This document shows, piece after piece, positions 36,102 through 44,962 of a stretch of DNA of 64,000 nt. Numbering within the stretch: the stretch's first letter is position 1; each line of letters begins with the position of its first letter. The stretch lies in NCBI GenBank assembly GCA_050486205.1, contig JBJHCW010000001.1, positions 248,001 to 312,000 on the forward strand, given 5' to 3'. Made by a program: the position numbers and the translations under genes. The notes under the pieces were generated by a model, which worked only from the letters and a program-made list of their open reading frames with translations, did no database searches and was not told where the DNA came from. This DNA comes from PWQG01 sp050486205 (GTDB lineage: Bacteria > Pseudomonadota > Gammaproteobacteria > Pseudomonadales > Pseudohongiellaceae).

Positions 36102-36966
36102 CCGTCTGCTCCGATTTGCTGTCAACGCCACACCATTGAGCCATACTGACCCGCTCGTGACCGGCCAGGTCGCGGACTGTGACGACGTCACTGTAACCCA
36201 TGCCACCGAGTATTGCCCGTACCGCGGCGCCCTGGTCATGGCCATGCTCCAGTAGCAGATGACCGCCGCTGACCAGGTGGCTTCGCGCCTCGCAAGCCAA
36301 CACTCGAATGTCCGCAAGCCCGGTATCGTCAGACACCAGCGCCATGCGCGGTTCGTGCACCAACGCCCCCTGGTGCAGATGCGGGTCTTGTGGATCTATA
36401 TAGGGCGGATTGCTCACCACCAGATCAAAACAGGCGCCCGGTTCAATGGCATCGAACCAGCTGCCCAGGGCAAAACTGACATTGGACAGGGCCAGACGTT
36501 GAGCGTTGTCCCGGGCCACGGCCAGCGCACCGTCACTGGCATCGGTGGCCAGTACAGACCACATCGGTCGTTCAGCGGCCAGCGCCAGCGCCACGGCGCC
36601 ACTGCCCGTACCCATATCCACAACACGCGCCGCTCCTTCAGGACCAAGACGCAAGGCCTGTTCGACCAGCAGTTCGGTTTCAGGGCGCGGAATCAGCACC
36701 GCTGGCGTGACCCGCAGTTCCAGTGTCCAGAACGCCTGTTGCCCGACCAGATAAGCCACTGGCTGGCCCTGGACCCGACGGGCAAGCAGTTGATGGAAAC
36801 GCGCCAGTGTTGCCTCCTCAATCACCTGCTCCGGCCAACTGTATAGCCAGGCGCGCGGGCGCTGCAACACGTGAGCCAGCAACACCTCGGCATCCAGCGC
36901 CGGTGTTGCAGTCACCGACACCAGTCGGGCGGCGCTGGCCAGGGCCTGCCGGACGGTAGTGCTCAT
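36094..36966 (-). CDS. prmC: Peptide chain release factor N5-glutamine methyltransferase
   Basis: A 290-residue SAM-dependent methyltransferase that methylates the GGQ glutamine of release factors. It has the SAM motif VVDMGTGSGAVALALA and the catalytic NPPY in LVVSNPPYIDPQDPHL. The N-terminal helical domain (PRAWLYSWPEQ, QPVAYLVGQQAFW) binds the release factor. Its ATG overlaps the prfA stop by four bases, so enzyme and substrate are translationally coupled. Confidence 0.97.
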   Translation of the reverse strand: MSTTVRQALASAARLVSVTATPALDAEVLLAHVLQRPRAWLYSWPEQVIEEATLARFHQLLARRVQGQPVAYLVGQQAFWTLELRVTPAVLIPRPETELLVEQALRLGPEGAARVVDMGTGSGAVALALAAERPMWSVLATDASDGALAVARDNAQRLALSNVSFALGSWFDAIEPGACFDLVVSNPPYIDPQDPHLHQGALVHEPRMALVSDDTGLADIRVLACEARSHLVSGGHLLLEHGHDQGAAVRAILGGMGYSDVVTVRDLAGHERVSMAQWCGVDSKSEQTDA

Positions 36967-38045
36967 GCTGCCAGCTCGGCCAGCAGGTCTGCCTGGTGCT
37001 CCCGGATAAGAGGGTCAATGACCGCGCCCAGTTCACCGGCCATGATTTCTGTCAATTTGTACAGGGTCAGATTGATGCGGTGATCAGTAATACGTCCCTG
37101 CGGAAAATTGTAGGTACGTATCCGCTCTGACCGGTCGCCGCTGCCAACCAGTTTGCGCCGCGTATCCGACTGCTCTTTCTGTGCCGCACTGCGGTTGATG
37201 TCGTTGAGACGGGCCAGCAGCAGTGACATCGCTCTCGCTCTGTTCTTGTGCTGGGAGCGCTCATCCTGACACTCAACCACCACACCGGACGGCAGGTGGG
37301 TAATACGAATTGCGGAATCCGTCTTGTTGACATGCTGGCCCCCGGCGCCGCTGGCACGAAAGGTGTCAATACGCAGCTCCGCCTTGTTCACGGTCACTTC
37401 CTGTTGCTCGTCCGGTACCGGCAGAATCGCCACAGTGCATGCCGAGGTATGGATGCGCCCCTGGGTTTCGGTTTCCGGCACCCGCTGAACCCGATGCGCA
37501 CCGGACTCGAACTTCAGGTGACCGTAGACCTGGCGCCCTTCAATACGGGCAATGATTTCCTTGTAACCCCCGTGTTCACCGGGACGCTCACTCAACACCT
37601 CGACCCGCCAACCCTGCGTCTCGGCATAACGGCTGTACATACGAAACAGGTCGCCGGCAAAAATCGCTGCCTCGTCGCCTCCGGTGCCAGCTCGCACTTC
37701 AAGAAACACATCGCAGGCATCGTTCTCATCCCTGGGCAACAGCAGCAACTGTAACTGCTCTTCCAGCTCAGGCAGCTCGTCGCTCACCCGCCTTGCCTCG
37801 TCCTCCGCCATTGCCCTCATGTCGGCGTCGCTGTCCTGAAGCATTTCTCTCGCCTCGGCAAGCGCCTGGGTTGCCTGACGGTACCGGTTGAACGCGGCTA
37901 CTACGGGCCCAAGCTCGGAAAATTCGCGTGACAGGTCACGAAAACGGTCCTGTTCGGCAATGACCTCCGCATCACTCAACAGGCCTTCAATTTCCTGGTA
38001 ACGGTCAGCAAGATTGTCCAGTTTCTCAAGCATGGAGGCTTTCAT
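36963..38045 (-). CDS. prfA: Peptide chain release factor 1
   Basis: A 360-residue class I release factor for UAA and UAG. The GGQ loop is seen in RASGAGGQHVNKTDSAIR. The codon-recognition tripeptide is P-E-T (VPETETQGR), which fits the PxT rule of RF1. RAGTGGDEAAIFAGDLFRMY and SGDRSERIRTYNFPQGR are further family blocks. The ATG at 38045 overlaps the hemA stop by four bases; a second ATG at 38033 is less likely. Confidence 0.98.
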   Translation of the reverse strand: MKASMLEKLDNLADRYQEIEGLLSDAEVIAEQDRFRDLSREFSELGPVVAAFNRYRQATQALAEAREMLQDSDADMRAMAEDEARRVSDELPELEEQLQLLLLPRDENDACDVFLEVRAGTGGDEAAIFAGDLFRMYSRYAETQGWRVEVLSERPGEHGGYKEIIARIEGRQVYGHLKFESGAHRVQRVPETETQGRIHTSACTVAILPVPDEQQEVTVNKAELRIDTFRASGAGGQHVNKTDSAIRITHLPSGVVVECQDERSQHKNRARAMSLLLARLNDINRSAAQKEQSDTRRKLVGSGDRSERIRTYNFPQGRITDHRINLTLYKLTEIMAGELGAVIDPLIREHQADLLAELAA

Positions 38046-39361
38046 GGCTGCCCACCCTCATCCAGCTCAAACAGCTCACGGGTCAATCGCACCAGATCAT
38101 CGCGCCCTTCGGCACTGGCCTTTTTCATCTGCACACTCGGGGCATGGATCAGTTTGTTGGTCAGTCCACGAGACAGGCTCTCCAGCACATCAGCTGCTGG
38201 CACCCCTTTTTCCAGCGCCCGGCGTGCCTTTTCCACCTCCAGCTGGCGGAGTGACTCAGCCTTGTCCCGGAACGCACGCAGTGAGGCTACGGCGTTCAGT
38301 GCGCGCACCCGCCGGATATACTCCTCCACGCCCCGCTCTATTATGTCGGTTGCCTGCGCGGCCGCCTCGGCGCGACTCTTCACCGAATCCTCGATGACGT
38401 CACGAATGTCGTCAATACTGTAAAGATAGGCGTCACTGATGTCGCCCACCTCAGGCTCGATGTCCCTGGGCACTGCCAGATCCACCAGCAATATGGGTTT
38501 GTGCTTTCGCTTGCGGATGGCTCGCTCCACTGCGCCCTTGCCCAACAAGGGCAACTGGCTGTTGGTGGAGGACACGACGATGTCAGCCTGTTCCAGGCGC
38601 TGGGGGATATCCGAGAGCAGAACAGCGTCAGCGCCGAATTTGTCGCCGAGTTTGACAGCGTTTTCCAGCGTCCTGTTGGCCACCACCAGGTTCTTTACAC
38701 CTTTATCAGTAAGGTGCCGGGCCACCAGCTCAATGGTATGTCCGGCACCAATGAGCAATGCACTGAGACTGCCCAGATCGGAAAAGATCTGCTCGGCCAG
38801 GGTGACGGCCGCATAGGCCACCGATACCGGGTTTTCGCCAATTGCAGTGTCTGTGCGGACCTGCTTGGCGATGGTGAAGGCTTCCTGGAATGCCTTGCCC
38901 AATTGCGCCCTGGCCGAGCCCAGCTCCCTGGCAACCGCGTAAGCCGATTTGATCTGGCCAAGAATCTGGGGCTCCCCCAGAACCATGGAGTCCAGACCAC
39001 AGGCCACGCGCATCAGGTGACGGATGACGTCATCACGCCAGTGGAAGTAGCTGGACTTGCCCAGGGACTCGAAATCAAGCTGATGATAGTCGCTGAGCCA
39101 GCGCAGCAACTTCTCCTGCTGGCGTTGCAGCATGGCCGGATCCAGCTCGGCATCGGGGTTGTCCGCATCCGCCTGGTCCATTCGCAGATCAACATACAGC
39201 TCGGTGCGATTGCAGGTGGAGACAATGACAACCTCCTCCACCTGCTCGAGCCCGGCTACACCCTTCATGGCGTCTGCCATCTTCTCGGGCGGAAAAGCAA
39301 CCTGCTCTCGCAGGTCGACTGATGCCGTATTGTGGTTGATTCCAAGGAGTACAAGCGCCAT
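38042..39361 (-). CDS. hemA: Glutamyl-tRNA reductase
   Basis: A 439-residue enzyme that starts the C5 tetrapyrrole pathway by reducing Glu-tRNA to glutamate semialdehyde. The N-terminus LLGINHNTASVDLREQVAF and the catalytic cysteine in IVSTCNRTELYVD are clear. The NADPH domain has LIGAGHTIELVARHL and the C-terminal part is the dimerisation helix. Length is slightly above E. coli (418), largely because of an acidic insertion (DQADADNPDAELDP) near residue 60. It heads the hemA-prfA-prmC-moeB run and is divergent from the TPR lipoprotein gene. Confidence 0.97.
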   Translation of the reverse strand: MALVLLGINHNTASVDLREQVAFPPEKMADAMKGVAGLEQVEEVVIVSTCNRTELYVDLRMDQADADNPDAELDPAMLQRQQEKLLRWLSDYHQLDFESLGKSSYFHWRDDVIRHLMRVACGLDSMVLGEPQILGQIKSAYAVARELGSARAQLGKAFQEAFTIAKQVRTDTAIGENPVSVAYAAVTLAEQIFSDLGSLSALLIGAGHTIELVARHLTDKGVKNLVVANRTLENAVKLGDKFGADAVLLSDIPQRLEQADIVVSSTNSQLPLLGKGAVERAIRKRKHKPILLVDLAVPRDIEPEVGDISDAYLYSIDDIRDVIEDSVKSRAEAAAQATDIIERGVEEYIRRVRALNAVASLRAFRDKAESLRQLEVEKARRALEKGVPAADVLESLSRGLTNKLIHAPSVQMKKASAEGRDDLVRLTRELFELDEGGQP

Positions 39362-39579
39362 ACAGAGCCTTGCCAGAAAAAATGCGCTATCTTACCGGAA
39401 AATGTTCGGGTTTTCCCCAATTCAGAAGTGACCCGGATGACCAGGGCAATAAACTTGCTACAATGCCCGGTCAGTGTATTGTATGCCGGGACACCGGCAC
39501 ATGGCACGCCAGCAATGACATACACCATTGCGGTGATTGCGCAAACAGTAGTAGACCTGACGGCGGAAACAGCCAATAC

Positions 39580-41352
39580 ATGAAACCAGTTGCAGTCACT
39601 TTTGCAGTCACTTTGACCCGAATTATCGCGATTGTTGTGCTGCTTGGCGCATGCACAAGCATGGAGCAGGCGCAGGAACCTGCTGGTGAGGCGCCGGATG
39701 GCGGCGGCATCGGTGCAGTGCTCACGCCAATCCCTGCGCCGGCGCCAGGTCCCGAGCGTTACGGCAACTTTACCCGTGACCAGCTTACCGACATCATTCT
39801 GAACGAGCTGGGCGGTCAGCGTGGCGAGCTGCAGCGCTCGGCACGCAATTATCACGAACTGGCCCGCCAGACCGGTGACACCGGCATCATTGCCCGCGCA
39901 GCAGAGTTTGCCGCCGCTGCCGGCCACGAAGAAGCCACCATTGAACTGGCGAGTCTTTGGCTGGAGCGCGAGCCAGGCCAACTGGATCCCCATCTGATGC
40001 TCGGCTATCAGTACCTGGATCAGGGCGAACTGGCTCGTGGACTTGAGCATCTGGCCTCGGCCATTGCGCTGGGTGGCCGAGTGGACTTCACTGCAGTCAC
40101 CGCGCGCAGCCACACCCTGACACGGCAGCAGCACACACACTTGAGACAACGCCTGGAGCAGCTGCTGGTTCAATTCCCGCATGAACCGTCGCTGCACTAC
40201 GCGGTAGCCCAGGTCCAGGACCAGGCCGGGGACAGCGCACGGGCCAGCGCCACACTGGATGATGCCATTGATCGTTTTGGTGATACCGCACGCTCGCGCA
40301 TACTGCGCGCCCAGATCATGCAGAATCTTGGCGATCATGAAGGCGCCCTGCAGGTTCTGGCCCAGGGTGTGGACCGGTTTCCCGAACACCGCCTGCTGCG
40401 TTACAACTATGCCCAGATTCTGGTGCAGACCAATCGGCTGGAACGTGCCCGCGCGCAGTTCAACGAACTGATGCGCCGTCGCCCCGAGGACCTTGAGACG
40501 CTGTATTCGCTGGCACTGCTCAATCTGGAGCTGAATCGACTCGACGAGGCCGGCCAACAGCTGCAGGCCCTGCTCGACAACCAGCATCGACACAATGAAG
40601 CACGCTTCTATCAGGGATACCGGGCAGAACTGCTCGATGCGCCCGATGACACAGTGCTGGCATGGTACCGGCAGGTCGAACCGGGTTCCGGTGCATTCCT
40701 CGCGGCTCAGCGGCAGATCATGCGCATCTATGCGGAAAGTGCCCGTTTTGAAGACGCCAGCGCCTATACCCGAAGCTTTACTGAACAGGATCCACAGCTT
40801 GCACCGGCCTTTGCCACCCTGGAAGCCGAAGCCATGGCCAATGCCGGTCATCTTGAGCAAGCATCCCGGGTGCTGGACGGCGCACTGGAACGGCACCCCG
40901 ACAATGTGGATCTGCTGTTCGCCAGAACATTGCTCAATGATCAACTGGAAGACTTCCGCCAGGTGGAATCCGACCTGCGCCATATTCTTGAGCTGGAACC
41001 AGACAGCGCCCGCGCCCTGAACCACCTGGGTTACACCCTGACACTGCACACCGATCGCTTTGAAGAAGCTCTGGACCTGATCGAGCGCGCCATTGTGCTG
41101 GCCCCGGACGATCCGGCCATCATGGACAGTCTGGGCTGGGTACAGTACAAACTGGGCATGCACGAAGAAGCGCTGGTGAACCTGGCCAGGGCCTACGAGG
41201 CTTTCCCTGACCACGAAGTTGCTGCCCATCTGGGCGAAGTGCTCTGGGTCATGGGTGAACAGGACGCCGCCCTGGAAATCTGGCGCCAGGCTCTGGAACA
41301 GAATCCGGACAGCGAGCACGTGCTGGAGACCATGGAGCGCCTGGTACCATGA
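39580..41352 (+). CDS. TPR-repeat outer-membrane lipoprotein
   Basis: A 590-residue lipoprotein of the type regularly found divergent from hemA and ahead of lolB in Pseudomonas-like genomes. The ATG at 39580 gives a signal peptide ending VVLLGAC (lipobox); the frame runs back to 39370 without conserved content. About ten tetratricopeptide units follow, for example LLRYNYAQILVQTNRLERAR, TLYSLALLNLELNRLDEAG and ALNHLGYTLTLHTDRFEEAL. A role in envelope assembly or protein interaction is likely but unproven. Its stop overlaps the lolB start by four bases. Confidence 0.85.
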   Translation: MKPVAVTFAVTLTRIIAIVVLLGACTSMEQAQEPAGEAPDGGGIGAVLTPIPAPAPGPERYGNFTRDQLTDIILNELGGQRGELQRSARNYHELARQTGDTGIIARAAEFAAAAGHEEATIELASLWLEREPGQLDPHLMLGYQYLDQGELARGLEHLASAIALGGRVDFTAVTARSHTLTRQQHTHLRQRLEQLLVQFPHEPSLHYAVAQVQDQAGDSARASATLDDAIDRFGDTARSRILRAQIMQNLGDHEGALQVLAQGVDRFPEHRLLRYNYAQILVQTNRLERARAQFNELMRRRPEDLETLYSLALLNLELNRLDEAGQQLQALLDNQHRHNEARFYQGYRAELLDAPDDTVLAWYRQVEPGSGAFLAAQRQIMRIYAESARFEDASAYTRSFTEQDPQLAPAFATLEAEAMANAGHLEQASRVLDGALERHPDNVDLLFARTLLNDQLEDFRQVESDLRHILELEPDSARALNHLGYTLTLHTDRFEEALDLIERAIVLAPDDPAIMDSLGWVQYKLGMHEEALVNLARAYEAFPDHEVAAHLGEVLWVMGEQDAALEIWRQALEQNPDSEHVLETMERLVP

Positions 41353-41951
41353 CCTCAGCCCGCACTGCGCTGACACTGCTCAGCGTCGCGCTGATGATCA
41401 GTGCCTGTACTCCGCTGCGGATGGAAGCGCCGGTGAATCCGGACTGGGAGCAGCGGCGGCAGGTGCTGGCGGCGCTGGATGACTGGGAGTTCACCGGCAG
41501 CATCAGCGTGCGCGACGAACAGAAATCCCACACCTCACGCATCCGCTGGCGCCAGCAACGTGAGGATTACCGCATCAACCTGTGGGGCACATTCAATGTT
41601 GGCGCCACTGAAATCTCCGGTGGGCCGGATCTTGTGCGCATCAGCCGTCAGGGCGAGGAAGTGGTGACTGACTCTGCCGAACAGCTGATCTATGATGAGC
41701 TGGGTTACGAACTACCGGTTTCCCATCTCAACTACTGGCTCAAGGGCATCCCGGCACCAGACAGCCCGTCAGAGTCCGAGTTCGGTGAAAACAATCAGCT
41801 TACCCATCTGCACCAGTCCGGCTGGCAGATCGAGTACATGGCATACAGCAACTACGGCACCGAAACCCTGCCCGTGCGTATTCGTATGATCAAGAACCCG
41901 CTGCGAGTTGACCTGCTCCGGCTGAACTGGACCCTGATCACCGACACTTGA
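41349..41951 (+). CDS. lolB: Outer-membrane lipoprotein receptor LolB
   Basis: A 200-residue lipoprotein with lipobox MISAC that accepts lipoproteins from LolA and inserts them into the outer membrane. The sequence after the anchor (WEQRRQVLAALDDWEFTGSI) and NYWLKGIPAP are LolB features. The ATG overlaps the end of the TPR gene; the last base of its stop is the first base of ispE. Position before ispE and prs is the standard one. Confidence 0.95.
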   Translation: MTSARTALTLLSVALMISACTPLRMEAPVNPDWEQRRQVLAALDDWEFTGSISVRDEQKSHTSRIRWRQQREDYRINLWGTFNVGATEISGGPDLVRISRQGEEVVTDSAEQLIYDELGYELPVSHLNYWLKGIPAPDSPSESEFGENNQLTHLHQSGWQIEYMAYSNYGTETLPVRIRMIKNPLRVDLLRLNWTLITDT

Positions 41952-42829
41952 TGAGCACTGAAACAGCCTTGAACTCCGAAACAGCCTTGAGCTCTGAAGC
42001 AGCCTGGTTCTCACCGGCAAAAATCAATCTCTTCCTGCATGTGCTGGCCCGCCGACCGGACGGTTATCACGAGCTGCAGACCCTGTTCCAGCTGCTGGAT
42101 TACGGCGATGTCCTGCACATCCACCCGCGCCAGGACCAACAGCTCCGATTGCGCTGCAACCGTCATGAGCTGGAAACATCGGATAACCTGGTGCTGGCCG
42201 CTGCGCGCAGCCTGCAGGCTGCCACCGGCACCAGCGCCGGCGCCGACATCGAACTGATAAAGCGGCTGCCAAGCGGTGCCGGCCTGGGCGGTGGCAGTTC
42301 GAATGCGGCCACCACCCTGCGCGCATTGAATCATCTCTGGCAGACAGGGCTGGGCCCAGATGCGCTGGCGCAGCTGGGCAAATCCCTGGGTGCTGATGTG
42401 CCGGTCTTTGTCTACGGCAATACCGCCTGGGGAGAGGGCATTGGTGAAAAGCTCACACCAATGCCCTTGGCCGAGCGCTGGTATGTGGTCCTGACCCCGC
42501 AAGTGCAGGTCAGTACTGGTGAGATTTTTTCTCATCGGGAATTGACACGCAACGAATCTGCCATCAAAATGCACGGCTTTCTGACAGGGCACTCCCGCAA
42601 TGATTGTGAGGCGCTTGTCCGTCGGCTTTATCCGCAGGTAGACGCTGCATTGAATTGGCTGGGCCAATGGGCCCCGCCACGCATGACCGGCACCGGCGCC
42701 AGCGTATTCGCAGGTTTTGACCACGAAACGCAGGCCCGGGAAGTGCTGGAACGGTTGCCGGACAATGATCACGGGCGTCTGAAAGGCATCAGTGGTTTTG
42801 TTGCCAGAGGCATCAACCACTACCCGTGA
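41951..42829 (+). CDS. ispE: 4-diphosphocytidyl-2-C-methyl-D-erythritol kinase
   Basis: A 292-residue GHMP kinase of the MEP isoprenoid pathway. FSPAKINLFLHVLARRPDGY and the ATP motif LPSGAGLGGGSSNAATTL are both present, and the C-terminal GTGASVFAGF completes the fold. The first 17 residues before FSPAKINL (TETALNSETALSSEAA) are an extra extension made from an 18-base duplication. The ATG shares its A with the lolB stop (TGATG). Confidence 0.96.
   Translation: MSTETALNSETALSSEAAWFSPAKINLFLHVLARRPDGYHELQTLFQLLDYGDVLHIHPRQDQQLRLRCNRHELETSDNLVLAAARSLQAATGTSAGADIELIKRLPSGAGLGGGSSNAATTLRALNHLWQTGLGPDALAQLGKSLGADVPVFVYGNTAWGEGIGEKLTPMPLAERWYVVLTPQVQVSTGEIFSHRELTRNESAIKMHGFLTGHSRNDCEALVRRLYPQVDAALNWLGQWAPPRMTGTGASVFAGFDHETQAREVLERLPDNDHGRLKGISGFVARGINHYP
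41960..42007 (+). repeat. Two and a half 18-base repeats at the ispE start
   Basis: GAAACAGCCTTGAACTCC is followed by GAAACAGCCTTGAGCTCT and a partial third copy (GAAGCAGCCTGG). The period is a multiple of three and the repeat lengthens the IspE N-terminus. Confidence 0.85.
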
Positions 42830-42857
42830 CGGGCATGCAATCTGCGTCGGAACTGCG

Positions 42858-42863
42858 TATAAT
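42858..42863 (+). promoter_or_regulatory. -10 element of tRNA-Gln
   Basis: A perfect TATAAT lies 12 bases before the mature tRNA end, as expected for its promoter. No good -35 hexamer is evident. Confidence 0.65.
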
Positions 42864-42875
42864 ACGGTTCACTTT

Positions 42876-42950
42876 TGGGGTGTCGCCAAGTGGTAAGGCA
42901 CAAGGTTTTGATCCTTGCATTCGTTGGTTCGAATCCAGCCACCCCAGCCA
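42876..42950 (+). tRNA. tRNA-Gln (anticodon UUG)
   Basis: The cloverleaf is complete: acceptor TGGGGTG pairs with CACCCCA, the anticodon stem CAAGG/CCTTG encloses the loop TTTTGAT with anticodon TTG at 42908-42910, the T arm has GGTTCGAAT, and CCA is encoded at 42948-42950. It sits between ispE and prs, a common place for tRNA-Gln in gammaproteobacteria. Confidence 0.97.
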
Positions 42951-42956
42951 AACCAG

Positions 42957-42986
42957 GTGGGTGCCTGCCCAAGGTCAGGCACCCAC
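42957..42986 (+). terminator. Hairpin after tRNA-Gln
   Basis: A perfect 11-pair stem (GTGGGTGCCTG / CAGGCACCCAC) with an eight-base loop begins seven bases after the CCA end. There is no T tract, so it may be a processing or partial termination signal before prs. Confidence 0.5.
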
Positions 42987-43159
42987 GCTCTGCGGCCCCG
43001 GTGCAGTTCTGCAGATGCCGACTCGGATAACCCCCTGATCCGCGGATGGGCTCCAAAATCAAGACAAGACCCAACACAAAAATCAAGCTGGCAACGCAGA
43101 AGGCGTTCAGGAAAAAGGCGCAGTCTTCCTCGGCGCGGCTGGAACAAGGTATAGATTCA

Positions 43160-44110
43160 ATGGCAAACAATCTGATGGTGTTCACCGGTAACGCCAACCC
43201 CGAACTCGCTGACAAGATCGCCCGACACATTGGCATCCCACTGGGTTCGGCGGACATCGGCAAGTTCAGCGATGGAGAGATTGCTGTCGAGATAAAGGAA
43301 AACGTCCGCGGCAAGGACGTGTTCATCATTCAGTCCACGTGCGCACCAACCAATGATAGCCTGATGGAACTGTTGCTGACCGCAGACGCCATCCACCGGG
43401 CCTCGGCCAATCGCATCACTGCAGTGATTCCCTATTTCGGGTACGCACGCCAGGACAGACGGGTACGCTCGGCGCGCGTCGCCATCAGCGCCAAGGTGGT
43501 GGCCGACATGATCTCTGCAGTAGGCGTGAACCGGGTGCTGACAGTGGATCTGCACGCCGAACAGATACAGGGTTTTTTCAATATCCCTGTGGATAACGTC
43601 TACGGCTCGCCAGTGTTGACTGACGATATCGAGCGGCAGAACTACCAGAATCTGACCGTGGTATCCCCCGATGTGGGCGGTGTGGTTCGCGCCAGGGCGG
43701 TAGCCAAACAGCTGAACGTGGACCTGGCGATCATCGACAAACGTCGCCCACAGGCCAATGAAGCACAGATCATGCACATTATCGGTGAGGTCAAGGGCCG
43801 GACCTGCCTGATCGTTGACGACATGGTGGATACTGCCGGCACTCTGTGCAAGGCTGCCAGCGCACTGAAAGAGCATGGCGCCCGCGAGGTGATCGCGTAC
43901 TGTACCCACCCTGTGCTGTCCGGCAAGGCCTTGGACAACATCAAGAATTCCGAGCTGGATTCACTGGTGGTGACAGACACCATTCCACTGTCGGCCGAAG
44001 CGCGCGACTGCAGCCGTATCCGTCAGCTCAGCATGGCAAAACTGCTCGCCGAGTCCATCCGTCGGGTGAGCAACGAAGAATCCATCAGCGCAATGTTCGA
44101 CAACACGTAA
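43160..44110 (+). CDS. prs: Ribose-phosphate pyrophosphokinase
   Basis: A 316-residue PRPP synthetase supplying nucleotide, histidine and tryptophan synthesis. It starts MANNLMVFTGNANPELADKI; the ATP region DRRVRSARVAISAK and the PRPP loop CLIVDDMVDTAGTLC are intact, as is DLHAEQIQGFFN. Length matches E. coli (315). The ATG at 43160 is chosen over the longer frame to 43046, which adds non-homologous basic residues. Confidence 0.98.
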   Translation: MANNLMVFTGNANPELADKIARHIGIPLGSADIGKFSDGEIAVEIKENVRGKDVFIIQSTCAPTNDSLMELLLTADAIHRASANRITAVIPYFGYARQDRRVRSARVAISAKVVADMISAVGVNRVLTVDLHAEQIQGFFNIPVDNVYGSPVLTDDIERQNYQNLTVVSPDVGGVVRARAVAKQLNVDLAIIDKRRPQANEAQIMHIIGEVKGRTCLIVDDMVDTAGTLCKAASALKEHGAREVIAYCTHPVLSGKALDNIKNSELDSLVVTDTIPLSAEARDCSRIRQLSMAKLLAESIRRVSNEESISAMFDNT

Positions 44111-44157
44111 CAGGCGCTGACGGCAACGCTGTCCGCATACCGCGGACGTACTGAAAC

Positions 44158-44196
44158 ACCACTGCCGGCTCTGGTCGCGGAGCCTGCAGTGGTTTT
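44158..44196 (+). terminator. Terminator/attenuator hairpin ahead of rplY
   Basis: ACCACTGC-C-GGCTC pairs with GAGCC-T-GCAGTGGT around an eight-base loop (44158-44193), followed by TTTGTTATT. It looks like a rho-independent terminator after prs, ending only about 10 bases before the rplY ribosome site. Confidence 0.6.
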
Positions 44197-44215
44197 GTTA
44201 TTGGAGAAAACTGAA

Positions 44216-44899
44216 ATGTCCAATGAATTCGAAATACATGCAAAGGCCAGAGCCGATCAGGGCAAGGGTGCGAGCCGCCGCCTGCGTCGCCTGGCCGGTG
44301 AAATACCGGCAATTGTCTACGGCGGCAAGAAAGCACCGCAGCCAATAACCATTTCCCACAAGGATCTGAGCAAGGCACTGGAAAACGAAGCCTTTTTCTC
44401 GCACATCATCACGCTGGTGATTGACGGCAAGAAAGAAAAGGCAGTAATCAAGGATCTGCAGCGCCACCCGGCCAAACCTTTCCTGGTCCATGCCGATTTC
44501 CAGCGCGTCAGCGCCAAACAGGCCATTCACGTTCGAGTGCCGATCCACTTCCTGAACGAAGACAACTGTAAAGGTGTCAAGTTACGCGGCGGCAGCATCA
44601 TCAGCAACATGAACGAACTGGAAGTTGTCTGCCTGCCTGGCGATCTGCCCGAGTACCTGGAACTGGACCTGGCCGACCTGGATGTTGGTCAAACCCTGCA
44701 CATCACCGACATCAAACTGCCCAAGGGCGTCGAAAGTGTAGACCTGCAACACGGCGAAGACGCTGACCACGCTGTGGTGACTGTCAAGGCACCACGCGTT
44801 GTGACGGAAGAAGACAGCGATGCGCCGGAAGAAACCCCGGACGTGCCGACAGCACAGGACGAGGCTGACGACCAGGACGAAGCTGACAAGAAAGACTGA
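44216..44899 (+). CDS. rplY: 50S ribosomal protein L25 (general stress protein Ctc type)
   Basis: A 227-residue L25 of the long CTC form, which binds 5S rRNA through the N-terminal part (FEIHAKARADQGKGASRRLR and PAIVYGG). The C-terminal domain is the extra beta domain found in Ctc proteins, and the tail is strongly acidic (EEDSDAPEETPDVPTAQDEA). E. coli L25 lacks the second domain (94 residues). The ATG at 44216 follows TTGGAG. It is between prs and pth, the usual position. Confidence 0.96.
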   Translation: MSNEFEIHAKARADQGKGASRRLRRLAGEIPAIVYGGKKAPQPITISHKDLSKALENEAFFSHIITLVIDGKKEKAVIKDLQRHPAKPFLVHADFQRVSAKQAIHVRVPIHFLNEDNCKGVKLRGGSIISNMNELEVVCLPGDLPEYLELDLADLDVGQTLHITDIKLPKGVESVDLQHGEDADHAVVTVKAPRVVTEEDSDAPEETPDVPTAQDEADDQDEADKKD

Positions 44900-44914
44900 G
44901 ACAGCTGAACGACT

Positions 44915-44937
44915 GCCCCGGTCACATTGGCCGGGGC
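44915..44937 (+). terminator. Hairpin after rplY
   Basis: GCCCCGG pairs with CCGGGGC around a nine-base loop, starting 16 bases after the rplY stop. TTCCTCTC follows, a weak T-rich tail. Confidence 0.5.
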
Positions 44938-44962
44938 TTCCTCTCAATCGGATGCGTCAGCC

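Noticed and set aside
39265..41376. A 703-codon open frame on the minus strand
   Set aside because: It is exactly antisense to the TPR lipoprotein gene, which has a lipobox, regular TPR units and conserved neighbours. The minus-strand product has no recognisable domain and runs into hemA in another frame.
43046..43159. Longer start for prs
   Set aside because: The extra 38 residues are basic and lack homology; the ATG at 43160 gives the length and N-terminus of the family.
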